This document shows positions 8,809 to 16,966 of a DNA stretch of 64,000 nt, piece after piece (the stretch's first letter is position 1; each line of letters begins with the position of its first letter). Location of the stretch: NCBI RefSeq assembly GCF_000161455.1, contig NZ_CM000745.1, forward strand, positions 455,880-519,879. The letters run 5' to 3'. The notes beneath the pieces were generated by a model. It was given only the letters and a program-made list of their open reading frames with translations. It did no database searches and was not told the DNA's origin. The translations under genes were made by a program, and so were the position numbers. Source of the DNA: Bacillus pseudomycoides DSM 12442. Its GTDB lineage: Bacteria > Bacillota > Bacilli > Bacillales > Bacillaceae_G.

Positions 8809-9500
8809 TGAACGAGGGGATTGAAGTACTGATTGTAGAAGATGATATTCGCATCGCAGAGATTCATCGTCGGTTTACTGAAAAAGTAGGGGGATTCAAG
8901 GTAATTGGGACTGCAACAACAGGAGAACAAGCGAAAGAGTGGTTAGATCTTGTCTCGCCGCAACTTGTTTTATTGGATGTTTATTTACCTGATATGCAAG
9001 GGACGGAACTTGTTACATATATCCGGCGTAACCTACATGATACGGATATAATTATGATTACAGCGGCATCAGAAGTCGAAATTGTCCGTCATGCATTGCG
9101 AGGTGGGGTGTCGGATTATATTGTAAAGCCACTTATGTTTGATCGTTTCAAAAAAAGTTTAGAAAACTATCAAAAAAAAATACAACAATTAAAACAAACT
9201 GAGCAACTATCTGCAGAACAAATTGAGCATTTGTGGTTTAAAGGACAGGTGGAATATAATCAAATTGTTTATGCCCCAAAAGGAATTGATCCTTTAACAC
9301 TAATAAAAATTAGAAAATATGTATCTAACGTTGGACAAGAAGGAATTACGGCGGAAATGTTGAGTGTAGAAGTAGGCGTAAGCCGATCGACAGCAAGACG
9401 CTATTTAGAGTATTTAATTTCTGAAAAGACGGTTTATGCAGAACTTATATATGGAAATGTTGGAAGACCAGAAAGAAGATATTTTCAGGTCTCTTCATAA
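8808..9500 (+). CDS. citT: CitB/DcuR-family response regulator (CitT-like)
   Basis: This is the partner regulator of the upstream kinase (230 residues). The receiver domain carries the acidic pair EDD near the N-terminus, the phosphoacceptor Asp in LVLLDVYLPDM, and the conserved lysine in DYIVKPL. A linker leads to a C-terminal helix-turn-helix (EGITAEMLSVEVGVSRSTARRYLEYL) typical of the CitT/DctR class, which ends GRPERRYF. The start ATG overlaps the kinase TAA. It presumably activates the convergent citrate transporter gene when citrate is present; this follows from the known Bacillus CitST-CitM system. Confidence 0.88.
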   Translation: MNEGIEVLIVEDDIRIAEIHRRFTEKVGGFKVIGTATTGEQAKEWLDLVSPQLVLLDVYLPDMQGTELVTYIRRNLHDTDIIMITAASEVEIVRHALRGGVSDYIVKPLMFDRFKKSLENYQKKIQQLKQTEQLSAEQIEHLWFKGQVEYNQIVYAPKGIDPLTLIKIRKYVSNVGQEGITAEMLSVEVGVSRSTARRYLEYLISEKTVYAELIYGNVGRPERRYFQVSS

Positions 9501-9562
9501 AGTGGAATTTTAACCAGTGGAAGTATTACTATCTACGAATAGCGGAGAAAAACATAGAATAG

Positions 9563-9595
9563 AAAAAGTAGAGACTTCTATGGTCTCTACTTTTT
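9563..9595. terminator. Bidirectional terminator between citT and citM
   Basis: A 13-bp perfect stem (AAAAAGTAGAGAC / GTCTCTACTTTTT) with a 7-nt loop lies between the two convergent genes. It has T-runs on both strands. Confidence 0.9.
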
Positions 9596-9626
9596 GAATA
9601 GGAAGGATGAGGATATTTATTTCATT

Positions 9627-10934
9627 TTATATTGGAATGATGCCAGTAATAATACCGACTATTAACATGACCATTGTTGTTCCAACTGCCCAAAGTAAAG
9701 TGAAGCGTTGATGTTCACCAAAATCAACCTTTGCCATTCCAACTAATAAATAAGTGGATGGAACGAGTGGACTTAATAAGTGAACTGGTTGTCCAAGGAG
9801 AGAGGCACGCCCCATTTCAGCGGCACTAATTCCATAAGCCGCAGCGGCTTTTGTGAGAATTGGCAATACACCAAAATAAAAAGCATCATTGGACATAAAG
9901 AATGTGAAAGGCATACTTATAATAGCTGTAATAATAGGAAGCTGTGGTCCGAGCGCATCAGGAATAAGGGCAACTAGGCTTTGTGCCATCGCATCTACCA
10001 TTTTTGTCCCCGATAAAATTCCTGTGAAAATTCCAGCGGCAAATACTAAAGAAACAACCGCTAATACGTTTCCTGCATGAGAAGCAATACGTTCTTTTTG
10101 TTCTTCCAGACTTGGATAATTAATCATAACTGCAATAGCAAAAGCAACTGTAAATAATACAGGAAGTGGCATAACCTCTATGATAAGGCAGACGAGAAGA
10201 GCGATTGTTAATAAAAAGTTAATCCATAATAATTTGGGACGTTTATAGCTAGTAGCTTCTGTAGTTGCTGCTTGTTCATCCATCAGTGCCTTTTCTTTTT
10301 GTGTATATTGTATATCGACAATTCCTAAGCGCTTTCTCTCTTTTTTTCCAAGGAAGTAAGCAACAAAAACAACCCATATTGCTCCACCAATCATTGCTGG
10401 AATAAGTGGTGTAAATAACTGTGAAGCATCGAGAGTAAGTGCACTCATAACCCTAGCTGTTGGACCACCCCAAGGTGTAAGATTTGTAACCCCAGCTCCT
10501 AGCATAACAACTCCAGCTAATATAAGCGGATTCATTCCAAGGCGTTTATATAGTGGATACATTGCAGAAACTGTAATCATATATGTTGTTGTGCCATCAC
10601 CATCCAATGAAACAATAATAGTAAGAATTGCTGTACCAACAACAATTTTTAATGGATCACCGTTTACAATCTTCAAGATTTTACTAATGATTGGATCAAA
10701 TAATCCACTATCAATCATAATTCCGAAATATAAAATGGCAAACATAAGCATAATACCAGTCGGTGCTAATTTCTTAATCCCGTCTAGCATCATTGGTCCT
10801 ACATTTGCATAAAATCCCCCAATTAATGCAAATATAATAGGAATTAATATTAATGCAACTAATGCTGACATACGTTTGGTCATAATTAAAAACATAAAGA
10901 CAAAGACCATCGCAAACCCGAGTACCGCTAACAT
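9627..10934 (-). CDS. citM: CitMHS-family citrate transporter
   Basis: This 435-residue inner-membrane permease has about 11-12 hydrophobic segments and belongs to the CitM/CitH citrate-divalent metal cation symporter family. Family features seen include the opening MLAVLGFAMVFVFMFLI, the loop SLDGDGTTTYM with the conserved DGDGTTT, LTPWGGPTARV, and the C-terminal FFMSNDAFYFGVLP and HLLSPLVPS. It is read towards the CitST genes and separated from them by a bidirectional terminator. GGGGGAG precedes the ATG, and a cre-like site lies just upstream, which fits known carbon catabolite repression of citM. Confidence 0.92.
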   Translation of the reverse strand: MLAVLGFAMVFVFMFLIMTKRMSALVALILIPIIFALIGGFYANVGPMMLDGIKKLAPTGIMLMFAILYFGIMIDSGLFDPIISKILKIVNGDPLKIVVGTAILTIIVSLDGDGTTTYMITVSAMYPLYKRLGMNPLILAGVVMLGAGVTNLTPWGGPTARVMSALTLDASQLFTPLIPAMIGGAIWVVFVAYFLGKKERKRLGIVDIQYTQKEKALMDEQAATTEATSYKRPKLLWINFLLTIALLVCLIIEVMPLPVLFTVAFAIAVMINYPSLEEQKERIASHAGNVLAVVSLVFAAGIFTGILSGTKMVDAMAQSLVALIPDALGPQLPIITAIISMPFTFFMSNDAFYFGVLPILTKAAAAYGISAAEMGRASLLGQPVHLLSPLVPSTYLLVGMAKVDFGEHQRFTLLWAVGTTMVMLIVGIITGIIPI

Positions 10935-10954
10935 GTAATCTCCCCCTCTGAAAA

Positions 10955-10968
10955 TGATTGCGCTTTCA
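10955..10968 (-). promoter_or_regulatory. cre-like site in front of citM
   Basis: Read on the gene strand the site is TGAAAGCGCAATCA, one mismatch from the consensus TGWAANCGNTNWCA. It lies about 20 bp before the start codon, where CcpA binding would block transcription. Confidence 0.6.
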
Positions 10969-11188
10969 ACGAATGCTGAAAATTCAGAAAAACCTTTCTA
11001 TTTATCATAAAGGATGGAATATGTATGGTAAATAATTAGAAAAATAACGTTATTAAACGCATAATCGTTATTTTGTTCATTTTGTTCATGAATTTTATTT
11101 TGAATTTTTAAAAATATAATGTGTTTATTGTAGGAGTGATAGAATAGATGAGAAAATAGAGAAGCGTGAAGTAGGGAGTAGATTTTGA

Positions 11189-11443
11189 ATGAAAGCAATG
11201 ATTGAAGAGATTTATAGTTCATATAAAGGAAGAGTAGAAGAGATTTTCGTTGATGAATCATCTTACGTATATGAATGGGCAAAATTAATGACGATTCGAA
11301 AAAATGACGGAACACTGGAGAAAGTAGCAGTGGGAATTAGTGGTCATATACGATCTGTAAATATAGAGGTTGGTCAGGAAATTGATATGGATACATTGTT
11401 ACTTAAGTTAGAAGATGATTTATTGATTACGGGCTGCGAATGA
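11189..11443 (+). CDS. Lipoyl/biotinyl-like domain protein lacking the modified lysine
   Basis: This 84-residue protein has the C-terminal half of a lipoyl/biotinyl hammerhead: VAVGISGHIRSVNIEVGQEIDMDTLLLKLE. In biotin carriers the next residues are the (E)AMKM hairpin; here they read LEDDLLITG, without a lysine, so it is unlikely to be biotinylated or lipoylated. The N-terminal half (YKGRVEEIFVDESSYVYEWAKLMTI) looks like the partner half of such a fold. It lies between the citrate genes and the nos-like cluster and ends at its own terminator. Function unknown. Confidence 0.75.
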   Translation: MKAMIEEIYSSYKGRVEEIFVDESSYVYEWAKLMTIRKNDGTLEKVAVGISGHIRSVNIEVGQEIDMDTLLLKLEDDLLITGCE

Positions 11444-11447
11444 TAGA

Positions 11448-11480
11448 AGATGTGTAGAAATTGCTACACATCTTTTTTTT
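11448..11480 (+). terminator. Intrinsic terminator after lipoyl-like gene
   Basis: AGATGTGTAG pairs with CTACACATCT and is followed by eight T residues. Confidence 0.92.
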
Positions 11481-11520
11481 ATTAGGAAAAATTCCATTTA
11501 TTACAAAAAGTGCATTGTTT

Positions 11521-11550
11521 TTTCACAAATCTCACACAAATTTCACACAA
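11521..11550 (+). promoter_or_regulatory. Tandem TTTGTG-type repeats upstream of nosD (ResD-like)
   Basis: Three TCACA motifs at 11523, 11532 and 11543 lie 60-90 bp before nosD. On the opposite strand they read TTTGTGAAA, TTTGTGTGAG and TTGTGTGAAA, which resemble the TTTGTGAAT element described for the oxygen-limitation regulator ResD. The match is by eye only. Confidence 0.35.
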
Positions 11551-11610
11551 CTCTTTGGTATTCTCCTAAATGAGTAAGTAAATAGAATTTGATAGAGAAG
11601 GGAATTACAT

Positions 11611-12885
11611 ATGAAAATGATTCGATTTTCTTTTCTCTTATTTTTTGTATTACTTTGTATCCCATTTCGTATTCATGCTGAAACAACAATTCAATCACAA
11701 ATTGATGATACTCCTGCGTACGGAACTGTAAAGCTAAAAAATGGTATGTATAATGAAACGATTGAAATATCAAAACCTATTACGTTGGAAGGAGAGAAAA
11801 ATACGAAGATTCGTTTTTGTGGTAATAAACCTGTTATTAAGGTGAATGGGGAAAATGTTACTGTTAAACGACTAAAAATAGAGCAGTGTAAGAAAAGAGA
11901 GGGAACAGCCGCTGTATATGTTGCAGGAGCCGGGCATAATTTCACTGATTTAGAAATTCGTACACAGCAAATTGGGATGAAGTTGGAAGGTACTCAAAAT
12001 ACGAAAATCCAGAATAGCAGTATTCTAGGAGAAGCTAACGGTAATGGAATTGATTTATGGAAGTCCCATTGGAATCAAATTGAAAATGTTCGAATGAAAA
12101 ATGTAAGGGATGGGATTTATTTAGAGCAAAGTGATAATAATCAAATATTAAGAAATTCCATTAGGCAATCTCGTTATGGTATTCACCTTATGTATTCTGA
12201 TGGTACGAATGTGAGCAATAATATATCACAATATAATATAACTGGTGCGATGATTATGGGTACGAAAAGAACGACTGTAAAGGGAAATCAATTTATCAAT
12301 AATAGAAGAAATGTTCATGCGCAAGGATTACTTTTGTACGATGCGATAGAAACAGAAGTTATGCAGAATCAAGTTACTAACAATAGAGTGGGAATGTATG
12401 TTGAAAAGGCGAAAGATAGTCGGATTATAAAAAACATCGTTACAAATAACTTTATTGGAGTGCAATTAAAAAATGCAAATGAAAATGAAATAGCTGAGAA
12501 TACCTTTTTAAGTAATATCAATGGCTCACAAGCTGCGAAAAGCACGAATAATGTAATTCATCGTAATTATTGGGATGGTGCTTTAAAAGTAGATTTAAAT
12601 CATACAGGTATTAGTGCATTACCTTATAAGGCTGATTCTTTTTTTTTAGTTTTAACGCAGGATATTCCTGAATACCAGTTGTTTTTTCATTCGCCTGGGC
12701 TGCTTGTTTTACAAAATTTAATCAAAATTCCAGATGAATCGATGTTAATTGATTATAAACCAAGTATGAGTATGCAGTTTTCGAAGATAGAAAGAGGTAC
12801 AGAAAGTCAATTTGAAGCTTGGATTATTAGTGTAAGTATGTTGCTTATGGGAAGTATATTGTTCTTTTTAGGGAGGAAGTATTGA
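11611..12885 (+). CDS. nosD: NosD-like exported beta-helix protein
   Basis: NosD is an exported right-handed beta-helix protein that works with the NosFY ABC transporter in supplying the copper-sulfur site of nitrous oxide reductase. This 424-residue protein has a signal peptide (to about residue 24, IPFRIHAETT). It then carries many short NosD/PbH1-type repeats rich in N and G (for example IQNSSILGEANGNGIDLW, YLEQSDNNQILRNS and NNRVGMYVEKAKDSRI). It ends with a hydrophobic anchor (IISVSMLLMGSILFFLG) before RKY. It overlaps nosL by one base. No nosZ lies in the window. Confidence 0.87.
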   Translation: MKMIRFSFLLFFVLLCIPFRIHAETTIQSQIDDTPAYGTVKLKNGMYNETIEISKPITLEGEKNTKIRFCGNKPVIKVNGENVTVKRLKIEQCKKREGTAAVYVAGAGHNFTDLEIRTQQIGMKLEGTQNTKIQNSSILGEANGNGIDLWKSHWNQIENVRMKNVRDGIYLEQSDNNQILRNSIRQSRYGIHLMYSDGTNVSNNISQYNITGAMIMGTKRTTVKGNQFINNRRNVHAQGLLLYDAIETEVMQNQVTNNRVGMYVEKAKDSRIIKNIVTNNFIGVQLKNANENEIAENTFLSNINGSQAAKSTNNVIHRNYWDGALKVDLNHTGISALPYKADSFFLVLTQDIPEYQLFFHSPGLLVLQNLIKIPDESMLIDYKPSMSMQFSKIERGTESQFEAWIISVSMLLMGSILFFLGRKY

Positions 12886-13403
12886 TGAAAATAAAACATG
12901 TTGTATTTGTTATGTGTATGTGCCTAGTATTTGCAGTGGTAGGGTGTGGAAAGAAGGGCGCAGAGCCAGTCGCGGTCGATGAAAAAAATGATAAGTGTGA
13001 TGTTTGTAATATGGCAGTAATGGATAATCAATTCGCAACGGAAGTTATTTTAGAAAATGGTAAAGCGCTAAAATTTGATGACATTGGTTGTATGTATAAA
13101 TGGATGGACGAACATAAAAATGAAAAAACACAAGAAAAATTTGTTCGAGATTATCATACCAAGGATTGGATTTCATTAGATAAAGCTACTTATGTGTATG
13201 ATAAAACAATTAAAACGCCAATGGCATACAATGTAATTTCTTTTAAAGAGAAAAAAGATGCTGAAAACTTTGTATCTAAACATGCTGGAAAAGTCCTTTC
13301 ATATAAAGAGTTAACGGATCATAAATGGGAAATGAATAAAGAAATGATGGGGAAAATGAAGAAGGAGCATGGGAAAGAGAATAACTCAGGGCACTCCCAT
13401 TAA
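12885..13403 (+). CDS. nosL: NosL-like copper-binding lipoprotein
   Basis: NosL is a copper-binding lipoprotein that delivers Cu(I) during nitrous oxide reductase maturation. Here a signal peptide ends in the lipobox VVGC (Cys21). The conserved metal-site motif CDVCNM (Cys38, Cys41, Met43) is followed by a GCMYKW stretch. The tail is rich in Met and His (EMMGKMKKEHG, then SGHSH) and could bind more copper. The ATG shares its A with the nosD stop codon, with GGGAGG upstream. A terminator-like hairpin separates it from nosY. Confidence 0.88.
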   Translation: MKIKHVVFVMCMCLVFAVVGCGKKGAEPVAVDEKNDKCDVCNMAVMDNQFATEVILENGKALKFDDIGCMYKWMDEHKNEKTQEKFVRDYHTKDWISLDKATYVYDKTIKTPMAYNVISFKEKKDAENFVSKHAGKVLSYKELTDHKWEMNKEMMGKMKKEHGKENNSGHSH

Positions 13404-13450
13404 TATGAAATAAAATGGAAAGAGGCTTTATAGCCTACAAATAGCTGGAT

Positions 13451-13480
13451 AAAAGACAACCTTAGGCGGTTGTCTTTTTC
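13451..13480 (+). terminator. Terminator-like hairpin between nosL and nosY
   Basis: A perfect 11-bp stem (AAAAGACAACC / GGTTGTCTTTT) with a 6-nt loop is followed by T and C only. It sits inside the cluster and may reduce read-through into nosYF. Confidence 0.7.
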
Positions 13481-13498
13481 TATAAAAAGGGTGATGAT

Positions 13499-14311
13499 AT
13501 GTGGAATATATGCTATTCAGAGTGGCGTAGAACAGTAAGAGAAAAGTCTTCGTATACATTTTTATTACTTTGGATTGTAATACTTTCTTTATTATTTTTG
13601 ATGGAACGGAATGTACCATCCTTAGCGGGATATACGAACACAATGGGAACGATTTTAAACTTAATTTTATACATTATCCCTTTATTTATGTTAATCGCAG
13701 GATCATTTTCAATTGCAAATGAGATGGAAAATGGACAGTGGCGGCTTCTGTGTACATATCCTTTAACTACATCCTCATATGTAATAGGAAAGATTGCTGG
13801 TCAATTTATAGCGCAAATTATTCTTTTTACACTTAGCTTTGGAAGTAGTGTAATGATTGGATTATTAAGTGGAAGTATGTTTAAAAGTAGCTGGATACTA
13901 GCAATTTACTTATTTTCTATTATTCTTATATTCTTTTTTATAGTTTTAGGTATAACAATTGGTGCATTTTCTCTGACAAGGTGGCAAGCGTTAGCAATTT
14001 CAATTGCAGTTTGGTTTTTACTCATTATGATGTGGCCTACGGCAGTAATTAGTATTCTTAATCTTGTTCCATATACGATGATAGCGTCGCTTATAAAAGT
14101 TTTTGTGTTTTGTAATCCGGCTGAACTGCTAAGAATCATATTTGTTATTCAATTAGGGGGAGGGGCAGTATTTGGACAATCCTATGATCAGCTTGTGATG
14201 TTTTTTCAGAGTGGGGCAGTAGTTATAGTTCTTTTTATGTATAGTGCGATCTATACAGTAATCTTCTTATTATTAGCTGTTTGGCGACTAGAAAGGAGAA
14301 GAAACCAATGA
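13499..14311 (+). CDS. nosY: NosY-like ABC transporter permease
   Basis: This 270-residue membrane protein has six predicted membrane segments and matches the NosY/ABC-2 type permease layout. It has an N-terminal cytoplasmic stretch (SEWRRTVREKSSYTF), a first segment, and the conserved cytoplasmic motif NEMENGQWRLLCTYPLTTSSYVIGK near residues 75-100, then five more segments. Together with the ATPase encoded next it should form the exporter that supplies a sulfur compound for copper-site assembly, by analogy with NosFY. Its stop overlaps the nosF start (ATGA). Confidence 0.85.
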   Translation: MWNICYSEWRRTVREKSSYTFLLLWIVILSLLFLMERNVPSLAGYTNTMGTILNLILYIIPLFMLIAGSFSIANEMENGQWRLLCTYPLTTSSYVIGKIAGQFIAQIILFTLSFGSSVMIGLLSGSMFKSSWILAIYLFSIILIFFFIVLGITIGAFSLTRWQALAISIAVWFLLIMMWPTAVISILNLVPYTMIASLIKVFVFCNPAELLRIIFVIQLGGGAVFGQSYDQLVMFFQSGAVVIVLFMYSAIYTVIFLLLAVWRLERRRNQ

Positions 14312-15003
14312 CGGTATTGCAAATTGATGGAATTTGTAAGCAGTATAAAAAGAAAACGGCATTATTTCCTACTTCGCTACACGGTAGAGATGGAGAATGT
14401 ATTGTACTATGCGGTGGAAACGGAGCGGGGAAAAGTACGATCCTTAATATATTAGCAGGAATCTCTTCACCTACATCTGGAACAGTAAGGTTACAGGACA
14501 TAGAATTGCGTAAAAATAGAAGGCGATATGTAGCTGAAATTGGTTATATGCCAGATGATTTTCATGCGCAACAATCTATGACTGTACAAGAGTTTCTATC
14601 ATTCTATGCAGCTTTTCGGAAGGTAGGAAAAGAGAGAGTCCAGGAAGTAATTGCATTACTTGGATTAGAAGAGAAGCAAAGCGAGTGTTTACACAGACTA
14701 TCAAAAGGAATGAGACAAAGGCTTTTATTTGGACAAGCGTGGCTCGCCAAGCCTAAATTACTACTATTAGATGAACCAACAAATGGTTTAGATCCATATT
14801 GGGTAAATGAATTTGTTACATTATTAAAAGATATAAAGAGAAGTGGTACAATCATTGTTTTTTCTACACATATGATGGATGTAGCAGCAGATATTGGAGA
14901 TGTGATTCTCTTTATGGAAGATGGAAAGATTACACAAGAAATAAGAGACGATGGAAATACGGAAAACTTGATATTACAATTATTGCAGCTTCATCGTAAG
15001 TAA
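14308..15003 (+). CDS. nosF: NosF-like ABC transporter ATPase
   Basis: This 231-residue ATP-binding subunit pairs with the NosY-like permease. The Walker A motif GGNGAGKST lies near 37-45, the signature LSKGMRQRL near 130, and the Walker B motif LLLLDEPTNGLDP is followed by the switch histidine in STHMMD. I chose the ATG at the ATGA overlap because AAAGGAG lies 10 nt upstream. A large hairpin follows the gene. Confidence 0.88.
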   Translation: MTVLQIDGICKQYKKKTALFPTSLHGRDGECIVLCGGNGAGKSTILNILAGISSPTSGTVRLQDIELRKNRRRYVAEIGYMPDDFHAQQSMTVQEFLSFYAAFRKVGKERVQEVIALLGLEEKQSECLHRLSKGMRQRLLFGQAWLAKPKLLLLDEPTNGLDPYWVNEFVTLLKDIKRSGTIIVFSTHMMDVAADIGDVILFMEDGKITQEIRDDGNTENLILQLLQLHRK

Positions 15004-15019
15004 CAGAATAGATTTTTTC

Positions 15020-15070
15020 ATATAATCCAAACAGCTGTTGAATCATTTTCAACAGCTGTTTGGATTATAT
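15020..15070. terminator. Long perfect hairpin after nosF
   Basis: A 23-bp perfect stem with a 5-nt TCATT loop spans this site. The sequence after the stem is not a T-run on the plus strand, so simple intrinsic termination is uncertain. Confidence 0.55.
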
Positions 15071-15170
15071 ACCTGTTCTTACTTTTGATAATATAGGCAT
15101 AGAATATAGTAGGAAAGAAGAGCGATTGCAACGATTATCATTCCTGAAAAAGAATGAGAGGCGAATAGAA

Positions 15171-16115
15171 ATGGGGAAAGAACTGTCTGTGACAATTGAA
15201 AGTACTTTTACACTTCAAGGAACATTAACAATTCCTACATATTATTCAGAAACATATCCAGTTATTATGTTGATTGGTGGTACTGGGAAGGGAAATCGTG
15301 ATGGAAATACAAGTCGTTTACAGTTAAACTTATATAAAGAATTAGCTGATTATTTTACCTCTTTAGGATTTGCAGTGCTTCGTTATGATAAACGTGGTAC
15401 TCATAAAAGTAAGGGGAATTACTATAAAGCAGGGATAACAGATTTTATTGATGATGCTGCTTTATGGATTAGATTTTTAAAGGATCATCCGCAAATAGAT
15501 CCGAAACGTGTTATTATTGCGGGGCATAGTGAGGGAGCTTTGCTTGCACCAGCTGTCTACGTAAGAGAATCAGTTGCGGGATTAATATTACTTGCTGGTG
15601 CAGCAGAACCATCTAAATTGTTGCTCGAGAGACAAGTAGATAAAGTTGCTAACGAGTTAGAAATAGCGTCAGGATTCAGAGGGTGTTTATCTAAAATGTT
15701 GAAAATTCCGCAGCATATAAGAAAGCAAAATGAAGTACTGATGAAAAAGGTGCAACATTCAACAAAAGCTGTTATATGGATCAAAGGTACAAAAGTGAAT
15801 GCAAAATGGCTAAGAGAACAGTTACAATATAATGTAGTTACATATTTAGAGCAAGTATCATGTCCTGTTTTAGCAATTACGGGAGACAGTGATATACAAG
15901 TGCCACCTGAGCATGCTAAACTGATTGCTTCATATGTTAATGGTGAAGCAGAGTGGCATATCATTCCGAACATGAACCATATTTTAAGAAATTATGAACA
16001 TAAGCATACAATGATTCGATTAATGAAGGAATATGAGGGGCTTATGGATAAATCTATTGAAGAAGAGTTGTTACATGTGATGAAGGGATGGTTAAAAAAA
16101 CATTATCTTTCATAG
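15171..16115 (+). CDS. Alpha/beta-hydrolase
   Basis: This 314-residue cytoplasmic hydrolase shows the alpha/beta fold. An oxyanion-hole strand (VIMLIGGTGKGNRDGN) is followed by the strand and turn LRYDKRGTHKSKGNY, the nucleophile elbow GHSEGA with the catalytic Ser near 138, an acidic residue in ITGDSDIQVPPEH, and the catalytic His in IPNMNHIL. It resembles the YqkD/BAAT-like esterase group. The substrate is unknown. The ATG is preceded by GAGAGG; a longer reading frame upstream runs into the nosF hairpin and is unlikely. Confidence 0.85.
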   Translation: MGKELSVTIESTFTLQGTLTIPTYYSETYPVIMLIGGTGKGNRDGNTSRLQLNLYKELADYFTSLGFAVLRYDKRGTHKSKGNYYKAGITDFIDDAALWIRFLKDHPQIDPKRVIIAGHSEGALLAPAVYVRESVAGLILLAGAAEPSKLLLERQVDKVANELEIASGFRGCLSKMLKIPQHIRKQNEVLMKKVQHSTKAVIWIKGTKVNAKWLREQLQYNVVTYLEQVSCPVLAITGDSDIQVPPEHAKLIASYVNGEAEWHIIPNMNHILRNYEHKHTMIRLMKEYEGLMDKSIEEELLHVMKGWLKKHYLS

Positions 16116-16126
16116 GAGCTGTAGTT

Positions 16127-16918
16127 GTGAGGAAACAAAATTTTTTATTATTTATGTTGTTAGGGCTTTTCATTATGATAGTAGCTTGTGAGAAGCAAGA
16201 AGAGGTTGAATCTAAACCGGTTCAAGTGAAAAATGAAAAAAAACAAGAGAAGACGCATAAAGAGGAAGAAGAGAACAAAGAGAAAAAGAATATGAATTTA
16301 ATGGATAAGCAATTATTACTTTCTGCAACATTAGGCGATACAGAAACAGTTATGAAATTAATAAAAGATGGAGCTAACATAAATGTATCAGGGGATAAAG
16401 GAGAAACACCTGTAATGGCAGCGACGTATCATAATCATGTTGAGACAGTGAAAGCATTGATCGATGCAGGTGCAGACATTGAATTGCCAGATGAAAATAA
16501 AGAAAATCCATTCCTTTATGCGAGCAAAGAGGGCTATGTTAATATTGTGAAACTAACAATTGATGCAGGAACAAATATTAGAGAAACAAATCGTCATGGT
16601 GGAACAGCACTCATTCCAGCGGCTGAAAGAGGACATGTGGAAGTTGTAAAAGAGCTAGTAGGTCGCACAGATATCGATGTGAATTATAGAAATGACCGTG
16701 GTTGGACGGCATTACTAGAAGCAATTGTTCTTGGTAATGGTAGTGAAAATCATAAACAAATTGTTCAGTTACTCATTGATCATGGGGCAGATGTAAATAT
16801 GGCAGATCGAGACGGCGTTACTCCACTAGAGCATGCGGAAAATCGAGGTTTTAAAGAAATCGCAAATATGCTAAGAGTAGCAGGAGCAAATGAAATTATC
16901 AAACAATCTACAGAATAA
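16127..16918 (+). CDS. Ankyrin-repeat lipoprotein
   Basis: This is a predicted lipoprotein of about 264 residues. A short hydrophobic signal (FLLFMLLGLFIMIVAC) ends in a lipobox, so Cys is the likely lipidated residue. A highly charged linker (KKQEKTHKEEEENKEKKN) leads to about five ankyrin repeats (for example DKGETPVMAATYHNHVETVK, NPFLYASKEGYVNIVKL and GVTPLEHAENRGFKEIAN). The GTG start has AGGAG eight bases upstream, just after the hydrolase stop, so the two genes are probably cotranscribed. The protein partner on the outer face of the membrane is unknown. Confidence 0.85.
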   Translation: MRKQNFLLFMLLGLFIMIVACEKQEEVESKPVQVKNEKKQEKTHKEEEENKEKKNMNLMDKQLLLSATLGDTETVMKLIKDGANINVSGDKGETPVMAATYHNHVETVKALIDAGADIELPDENKENPFLYASKEGYVNIVKLTIDAGTNIRETNRHGGTALIPAAERGHVEVVKELVGRTDIDVNYRNDRGWTALLEAIVLGNGSENHKQIVQLLIDHGADVNMADRDGVTPLEHAENRGFKEIANMLRVAGANEIIKQSTE

Positions 16919-16930
16919 TGTAAGGTATAG

Positions 16931-16966
16931 AAAAAGAGATAAGAGGGAATCTTATCTCTTTTTTAT
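16931..16966. terminator. Terminator between convergent genes
   Basis: A 13-bp perfect stem (AAAAAGAGATAAG / CTTATCTCTTTTT) with a 7-nt loop has T-runs on both strands. Confidence 0.9.

Noticed and set aside
10998..11315. 105-codon minus-strand frame between citM and the lipoyl-like gene
   Set aside because: It overlaps the lipoyl-like gene in antisense and has no ribosome site or motifs.
15121..15145. ATTATCATT-containing stretch as a Fur box
   Set aside because: Only one half-site is recognisable, and no iron gene follows.
15557..15973. 138-codon minus-strand frame antisense to the hydrolase
   Set aside because: It is a complement of a well-supported gene with a full catalytic triad.
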